DNA from: Auanema rhodensis
Taxonomy: Eukaryota > Nematoda > Chromadorea > Rhabditida > Rhabditidae
NCBI GenBank assembly: GCA_964057225.1
Contig: CAXKVF010000076.1
Span: 620,001 to 684,000 of the forward strand
Reading direction: 5' to 3'
Length of the DNA stretch: 64,000 nt
Under the pieces are notes generated by a model that was not told the origin of the DNA, searched no databases, and was given only the letters and a program-made list of their open reading frames with translations. Position 1 is the stretch's first letter; each line of letters starts with the position of its first letter. Made by a program: the position numbers and the translations under genes. Positions 56,707-64,000 of this stretch are shown here, piece by piece.

Positions 56707-56712
56707 ACGTGT
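56707..56712 (+). repeat. Target-site duplication, right copy (ACGTGT)
   Basis: ACGTGT resumes the satellite directly after the insert's terminal CATTAA and continues into ACATTTAATTAGC as in every other monomer. Confidence 0.88.
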
Positions 56713-57510
56713 ACATTTAATTAGCATAAATTAAAGTTCACGTAAATTTCAAAGTCATGGTTACCATGCACCAATATCAATAAAAATTTGTTTTTAGACT
56801 AATATGGACATGGGGAATCTAATTTTGAAAACCGCATCTCTTTATCTTCCATGTGAAGCGAGTTACATACCAAGTGCACATCACGTGTACATTTAATTAG
56901 CATAAATTAAAGTTCACGTAAATTTCAAAGTCATGGTTACCATGAACCAATATCAATAAAAATTTGTTTTTAGACTAATATGGACATGGGGAATCTAATT
57001 TTGAAAACCGCATCACTTTATCTTTCACGTGAAGCGAGTTACATACCAAGTGCACATCACGTGTACATTTAATTAGCATAAATTAAAGTTCACGTAAATT
57101 TCAAAGTCATGGTTACCATGCACCAATATCAATAAAAATTTGTTTTTAGACTAATATGGACATGGGGAATCTAATTTTGAAAACCGCATCTCTTCATATT
57201 TCACGTGAAGCGAGTTACATACCAAGTGCACATCACGTGTACATTTAATTAGCATAAATTAAAGTTCACGTAAATTTCAAAGTCATGGTTACCATGCACC
57301 AATATCAATAAAAATTTGTTTTTAGACTAATATGGACATGGGGAATCTAATTTTGAAAACCGCATCTCTTTATCTTTCACGTGAAGCGAGTTACATACCA
57401 AGTGCACATCACGTGCACATTTAATTAGCATAAATTAAAGTTCACGTAAATTTCAAAGTCATGGTTACCATGCACCAATATCAATAAAAATTTGTTTTTA
57501 GACTAATATG

Positions 57511-57625
57511 GACATGGGGAATCTAATGTTGAAAACCGCATCTCTTTATCTTTCACGTGAAGCGAGTTACATACCATGGTTACCATGAAGCAATATCAAT
57601 AAAAATTTGTTTTTAGACTAATATG
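57511..57625 (+). repeat. Truncated 115-bp monomer, copy 4
   Basis: This is the same deletion junction, first copy after the LINE. Its distance from copy 3 (2,140 bp) becomes 1,171 bp once the 963-bp insert and 6-bp duplication are removed, that is six full units plus one truncated unit. Confidence 0.95.
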
Positions 57626-58681
57626 GACATGGGGAATCTAATTTTGAAAACCGCATCTCTTTATCTTTCACGTGAAGCGAGTTACATACCAAGTGCACAT
57701 CATGTGTACATTTAATTAGCATAAATTAAAGTTCACGTAAATTTCAAAGTCATGGTTACCATGAAGCAATATCAATAAAAATTTGTTTTTAGACTAATAT
57801 GGACATGGGGAATCTAATTTTGAAAACCGGATCTCTTTATCTTTCACGTGAAGCGAGTTACATACCAAGTGCACATCACGTGTACATTTAATTAGCATAA
57901 ATTAAAGTTCACGTAAATTTCAAAGTCATGGTTACCATGAACCAATATCAATAAAAATTTGTTTTTAGACTAATATGGACATGGGGAATCTAATTTTGAA
58001 AACCGCATCTCTTTATCTTTCACGTGAAGCGAGTTACATACCAAGTGCACATCACGTGTACATTTAATTAGCATAAATTAAAGTTCACGTAAATTTCAAA
58101 GTCATGGTTACCATGAAGCAATATCAATAAAAATTTGTTTTTAGACTAATATGGACATGGGGAATCTAATTTTGAAAACCGCATCTCTTTATCTTTCACG
58201 TGAAGCGAGTTACATACCAAGTGCACATCACGTGTACATTTAATTAGCATAAATTAAAGTTCACGTAAATTTCAAAGTCATGGTTACCATGAAGCAATAT
58301 CAATAAAAATTTGTTTTTAGACTAATATGGACATGGGGAATCTAATTTTGAAAACCGCATCTCTTTATCTTTCACGTGAAGCGAGTTACATACCAAGTGC
58401 ACATCACGTGTACATTTAATTAGCATAAATTAAAGTTCACGTAAATTTCAAAGTCATGGTTACCATGAACCAATATCAATAAAAATTTGTTTTTAGACTA
58501 ATATGGACATGGGGAATCTAATTTTGAAAACCGCATCTCTTTATCTTTCACGTGAAGCGAGTTACATACCAAGTGCACATCACGTGTACATTTAATTAGC
58601 ATAAATTAAAGTTCACGTAAATTTCAAAGTCATGGTTACCATGAACCAATATCAATAAAAATTTGTTTTTAGACTAATATG

Positions 58682-58924
58682 GACATGGGGAATCTAATTT
58701 TGAAAACCGCATCTCTTTATCTTTCACGTGAAGCGAGTTACATACCAAGTGCACACCACGTGTACATTTAATTAGCATAAATTAAAGTTCACGTAAATTT
58801 CAAAGTCATGGTTACCATGAACCAATATCAATATTTAATTAGCATAAATTAAAGTTCACGTAAATTTCAAAGTCATGGTTACCATGAACCAATATCAATA
58901 AAAATTTGTTTTTAGACTAATATG
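58682..58924 (+). repeat. Compound 243-bp satellite unit with a 67-bp partial monomer, copy 2
   Basis: This is the exact counterpart of the compound unit at 51,080, with the same CAATATCAAT/ATTTAATTAGC junction (58,833) and the same CACACCACGTG change upstream. The match continues downstream through CCAAATGC (52,090 and 59,692), showing that a segment was copied. Confidence 0.93.
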
Positions 58925-60508
58925 GACATGGGGAATCAAATTTTGAAAACCGCATCTCTTTATCTTTCACGTGAAGCGAGTTACATACCAAGTGCACATC
59001 ACGTGTACATTTAATTAGCATAAATTAAAGTTCACGTAAATTTCAAAGTCATGGTTACCATGAACCAATATCAATAAAAATTTGTTTTTAGACTAATATG
59101 GACATGGGGAATCTAATTTTGAAAACCGCATCACTTTATCTTTCACGTGAAGCGAGTTACATACCAAGTGCACATCACGTGTACATTTAATTAGCATAAA
59201 TTAAAGTTCACGTAAATTTCAAAGTCATGGTTACCACGCACCAATATCAATAAAAATTTGTTTTTAGACTAATATGGACATGGGGAATCTAATTTTGAAA
59301 ACCGCATCTCTTTATCTTTCACGTGAAGCGAGTTACATACCAAGTGCACATCACGTGTACATTTAATTAGCATAAATTAAAGTTCACGTAAATTTCAAAG
59401 TCATGGTTACCATGCACCAATATCAATAAAAATTTGTTTTTAGACTAATATGGACATGGGGAATCTAATTTTGAAAACCGCATCTCTTTATCTTCCACGT
59501 GAAGCGAGTTACATACCAAGTGCACATCACGTGTACATTTAATTAGCATAAATTAAAGTTCACGTAAATTTCAAAGTCATGGTTACCATGAACCAATATC
59601 AATAAAAATTTGTTTTTAGACTAATATGTACATGGGGAATCTAATTTTGAAAACCGCATCTCTTTATCTTTCACGTGAAGCGAGTTACATACCAAATGCA
59701 CATCACGTGTACATTTAATTAGCATAAATTAAAGTTCACGTAAATTTCAAAGTCATGGTTACCATGCACCAATATCAATAAAAATTTGTTTTTAGACTAA
59801 TATGGACATGGGGAACCTAATTTTGAAAACCGCATCTCTTTATCTTTCACGTGAAGCGAGTTACATACCAAGTGCACATCACGTGCACATTTAATTAGCA
59901 TAAATTAAAGTTCACGTAAATTTCAAAGTCATGGTTACCATGCACCAATATCAATAAAAATTTGTTTTTAGACTAATATGGACATGGGGAATCTAATGTT
60001 GAAAACCGCATCTCTTTATCTTTCACGTGAAGCGAGTTACATACCAAGTGCACATCACGTGTACATTTAATTAGCATAAATTAAAGTTCACGTAAATTTC
60101 AAAGTCATGGTTACCATGAACCAATATCAATAAAAATTTGTTTTTAGACTAATATGGACATGGGGAATCTAATTTTGAAAACCGCATCACTTTATCTTTC
60201 ACGTGAAGCGAGTTACATACCAAGTGCACATCACGTGTACATTTAATTAGCATAAATTAAAGTTCACGTAAATTTCAAAGTCATGGTTACCATGCACCAA
60301 TATCAATAAAAATTTGTTTTTAGACTAATATGGACATGGGGAATCTAATTTTGAAAACCGCATCTCTTTATCTTCCACGTGAAGCGAGTTACATACCAAG
60401 TGCACATCACGTGTACATTTAATTAGCATAAATTAAAGTTCACGTAAATTTCAAAGTCATGGTTACCATGCACCAATATCAATAAAAATTTGTTTTTAGA
60501 CTAATATG

Positions 60509-60623
60509 GACATGGGGAATCTAATTTTGAAAACCGCATCTCTTTATCTTTCACGTGAAGCGAGTTACATACCATGGTTACCATGAAGCAATATCAATAA
60601 AAATTTGTTTTTAGACTAATATG
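60509..60623 (+). repeat. Truncated 115-bp monomer, copy 5
   Basis: Same 61-bp deletion junction, followed by GAAGC units and CCGGATC (about 60,826). Its parent unit reads TCTAATTTTG; the other six truncated units read TCTAATGTTG. Confidence 0.95.
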
Positions 60624-62207
60624 GACATGGGGAATCTAATTTTGAAAACCGCATCTCTTTATCTTTCACGTGAAGCGAGTTACATACCAAGTGCACATCA
60701 CGTGTACATTTAATTAGCATAAATTAAAGTTCACGTAAATTTCAAAGTCATGGTTACCATGAAGCAATATCAATAAAAATTTGTTTTTAGACTAATATGG
60801 ACATGGGGAATCTAATTTTGAAAACCGGATCTCTTTATCTTTCACGTGAAGCGAGTTACATACCAAGTGCACATCACGTGTACATTTAATTAGCATAAAT
60901 TAAAGTTCACGTAAATTTCAAAGTCATGGTTACCATGAACCAATATCAATAAAAATTTGTTTTTAGACTAATATGGACATGGGGAATCTAATTTTGAAAA
61001 CCGCATCTCTTTATCTTTCACGTGAAGCGAGTTACATACCAAGTGCACATCACGTGTACATTTAATTAGCATAAATTAAAGTTCACGTAAATTTCAAAGT
61101 CATGGTTACCATGAACCAATATCAATAAAAATTTGTTTTTAGACTAATATGGACATGGGGAATCTAATTTTGAAAACCGCATCTCTTTATCTTTCACGTG
61201 AAGCGAGTTACATACCAAGTGCACATCACGTGTACATTTAATTAGCATAAATTAAAGTTCACGTAAATTTCAAAGTCATGGTTACCATGAAGCAATATCA
61301 ATAAAAATTTGTTTTTAGACTAATATGGACATGGGGAATCTAATTTTGAAAACCGCATCTCTTTATCTTTCACGTGAAGCGAGTTACATACCAAGTGCAC
61401 ATCACGTGTACATTTAATTAGCATAAATTAAAGTTCACGTAAATTTCAAAGTCATGGTTACCATGAACCAATATCAATAAAAATTTGTTTTTAGACTAAT
61501 ATGGACATGGGGAATCTAATTTTGAAAACCGCATCTCTTTATCTTTCACGTGAAGCGAGTTACATACCAAGTGCACATCACGTGTACATTTAATTAGCAT
61601 AAATTAAAGTTCACGTAAATTTCAAAGTCATGGTTACCATGAACCAATATCAATAAAAATTTGTTTTTAGACTAATATGGACATGGGGAATCTAATTTTG
61701 AAAACCGCATCTCTTTATCTTTCACGTGAAGCGAGTTACATACCAAGTGCACATCACGTGTACATTTAATTAGCATAAATTAAAGTTCACGTAAATTTCA
61801 AAGTCATGGTTACCATGAACCAATATCAATAAAAATTTGTTTTTAGACTAATATGGACATGGGGAATCTAATTTTGAAAACCGCATCTCTTTATCTTTCA
61901 CGTGAAGCGAGTTACATACCAAGTGCACATCACGTGTACATTTAATTAGCATAAATTAAAGTTCACGTAAATTTCAAAGTCATGGTTACCATGAACCAAT
62001 ATCAATAAAAATTTGTTTTTAGACTAATATGGACATGGGGAATCTAATTTTGAAAACCGCATCTCTTTATCTTTCACGTGAAGCGAGTTACATACCAAGT
62101 GCACATCACGTGCACATTTAATTAGCATAAATTAAAGTTCACGTAAATTTCAAAGTCATGGTTACCATGCACCAATATCAATAAAAATTTGTTTTTAGAC
62201 TAATATG

Positions 62208-62322
62208 GACATGGGGAATCTAATGTTGAAAACCGCATCTCTTTATCTTTCACGTGAAGCGAGTTACATACCATGGTTACCATGAAGCAATATCAATAAA
62301 AATTTGTTTTTAGACTAATATG
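62208..62322 (+). repeat. Truncated 115-bp monomer, copy 6
   Basis: Same deletion junction, 1,699 bp (9 x 176 + 115) after copy 5, with the same following GAAGC and CCGGATC markers. Confidence 0.95.
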
Positions 62323-63378
62323 GACATGGGGAATCTAATTTTGAAAACCGCATCTCTTTATCTTTCACGTGAAGCGAGTTACATACCAAGTGCACATCAC
62401 GTGTACATTTAATTAGCATAAATTAAAGTTCACGTAAATTTCAAAGTCATGGTTACCATGAAGCAATATCAATAAAAATTTGTTTTTAGACTAATATGGA
62501 CATGGGGAATCTAATTTTGAAAACCGGATCTCTTTATCTTTCACGTGAAGCGAGTTACATACCAAGTGCACATCACGTGTACATTTAATTAGCATAAATT
62601 AAAGTTCACGTAAATTTCAAAGTCATGGTTACCATGAACCAATATCAATAAAAATTTGTTTTTAGACTAATATGGACATGGGGAATCTAATTTTGAAAAC
62701 CGCATCTCTTTATCTTTCACGTGAAGCGAGTTACATACCAAGTGCACATCACGTGTACATTTAATTAGCATAAATTAAAGTTCACGTAAATTTCAAAGTC
62801 ATGGTTACCATGAACCAATATCAATAAAAATTTGTTTTTAGACTAATATGGACATGGGGAATCTAATTTTGAAAACCGCATCTCTTTATCTTTCACGTGA
62901 AGCGAGTTACATACCAAGTGCACATCACGTGTACATTTAATTAGCATAAATTAAAGTTCACGTAAATTTCAAAGTCATGGTTACCATGAAGCAATATCAA
63001 TAAAAATTTGTTTTTAGACTAATATGGACATGGGGAATCTAATTTTGAAAACCGCATCTCTTTATCTTTCACGTGAAGCGAGTTACATACCAAGTGCACA
63101 TCACGTGTACATTTAATTAGCATAAATTAAAGTTCACGTAAATTTCAAAGTCATGGTTACCATGAACCAATATCAATAAAAATTTGTTTTTAGACTAATA
63201 TGGACATGGGGAATCTAATTTTGAAAACCGCATCTCTTTATCTTTCACGTGAAGCGAGTTACATACCAAGTGCACATCACGTGTACATTTAATTAGCATA
63301 AATTAAAGTTCACGTAAATTTCAAAGTCATGGTTACCATGAACCAATATCAATAAAAATTTGTTTTTAGACTAATATG

Positions 63379-63493
63379 GACATGGGGAATCTAATGTTGA
63401 AAACCGCATCTCTTTATCTTTCACGTGAAGCGAGTTACATACCATGGTTACCATGAAGCAATATCAATAAAAATTTGTTTTTAGACTAATATG
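63379..63493 (+). repeat. Truncated 115-bp monomer, copy 7
   Basis: Same deletion junction, 1,171 bp (6 x 176 + 115) after copy 6. This gives a compact seven-unit module at the right end of the window. Confidence 0.95.
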
Positions 63494-64000
63494 GACATGG
63501 GGAATCTAATTTTGAAAACCGCATCTCTTTATCTTTCACGTGAAGCGAGTTACATACCAAGTGCACATCACGTGTACATTTAATTAGCATAAATTAAAGT
63601 TCACGTAAATTTCAAAGTCATGGTTACCATGAAGCAATATCAATAAAAATTTGTTTTTAGACTAATATGGACATGGGGAATCTAATTTTGAAAACCGGAT
63701 CTCTTTATCTTTCACGTGAAGCGAGTTACATACCAAGTGCACATCACGTGTACATTTAATTAGCATAAATTAAAGTTCACGTAAATTTCAAAGTCATGGT
63801 TACCATGAACCAATATCAATAAAAATTTGTTTTTAGACTAATATGGACATGGGGAATCTAATTTTGAAAACCGCATCTCTTTATCTTTCACGTGAAGCGA
63901 GTTACATACCAAGTGCACATCACGTGTACATTTAATTAGCATAAATTAAAGTTCACGTAAATTTCAAAGTCATGGTTACCATGAACCAATATCAATAAAA

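Larger units (their letters stand above)
56707..64000 (+). repeat. 176-bp satellite DNA array, right part
   Basis: The same satellite resumes after the LINE insertion in the same orientation and phase. The anchor spacing across the insertion (55,662 to 56,807, 1,145 bp) equals 176 + 963 + 6. This part is rich in the GAAGC variant (C to G at monomer position 141), the CCGGATC variant, and 115-bp truncated monomers, which come closer together toward the right end. It runs off the window at 64,000, so the array edge is not seen. Confidence 0.98.

Noticed and set aside
1-64000. A CRISPR array or other prokaryotic repeat system
   Set aside because: The repeats are contiguous 176-bp units with no unique spacers, there are no cas-like genes, and the only coding sequence is a metazoan-type LINE fragment.
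1-64000. Telomeric or simple-sequence repeats, tRNA, 5S or rRNA genes within the repeat
   Set aside because: No TTAGG/TTAGGG-type runs, no A-box/B-box pair and no rRNA-like segment could be recognised in the monomer or in the LINE fragment.

Overview
The window is almost entirely one satellite DNA array from a eukaryotic genome. A monomer of 176 bp (about 32% G+C, counted on one consensus unit) repeats head to tail, always on the same strand, from base 1 to base 64,000. I count 359 occurrences of the GACATGGGG anchor. The array has one interruption, a 963-bp fragment of a non-LTR (LINE) retrotransposon at 55,744-56,706, flanked by a 6-bp target-site duplication. There are no host protein genes, tRNAs, rRNAs, operons or CRISPR arrays. 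Both window ends lie inside the array, so its true extent is unknown.

The monomer length (close to a nucleosome plus linker), the A/T-rich tracts, the short dyad symmetries and the homogeneity fit a centromeric or pericentromeric/heterochromatic satellite of an animal. The LINE fragment carries the C-terminus of a CR1/Jockey-group reverse transcriptase ORF, which points to a metazoan, probably an invertebrate. I cannot name the species, and centromere identity is inference.

Layout: 1-55,743 is satellite; 55,744-56,706 is the LINE fragment, with about 155 C-terminal codons, a stop at 56,211, a 493-bp 3' UTR and AATAAA near the end; 56,707-64,000 is satellite again. Monomer length is strikingly constant. 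From 164 to 26,212 there are 148 consecutive units of exactly 176 bp, then one unit with a 2-bp deletion, then 95 more exact units to 43,106. Beyond 43.1 kb the array also carries seven copies of a 115-bp truncated monomer and two copies of a 243-bp compound unit.

Recurrent single-base variants show layered higher-order structure. There is a tandem duplication of about 6.5 kb (about 37.0-43.5 and 43.5-50.2 kb), an older near-tandem duplication of about 7.5-8 kb (about 17.7-25.2 and 25.8-33.8 kb), and shorter 4-, 5-, 7-, 10- and 16-monomer modules. This is what repeated unequal exchange or amplification produces. The LINE sits in only one copy of a locally amplified module, so it arrived after that module spread. 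Its insertion joined its reading frame to a short frame in the satellite.

The most interesting sequence signal is inside the monomer: three CACGTG/CACGTA motifs spaced 32-33 bp apart, beside two dyad symmetries, in a stretch that hardly varies across the window.
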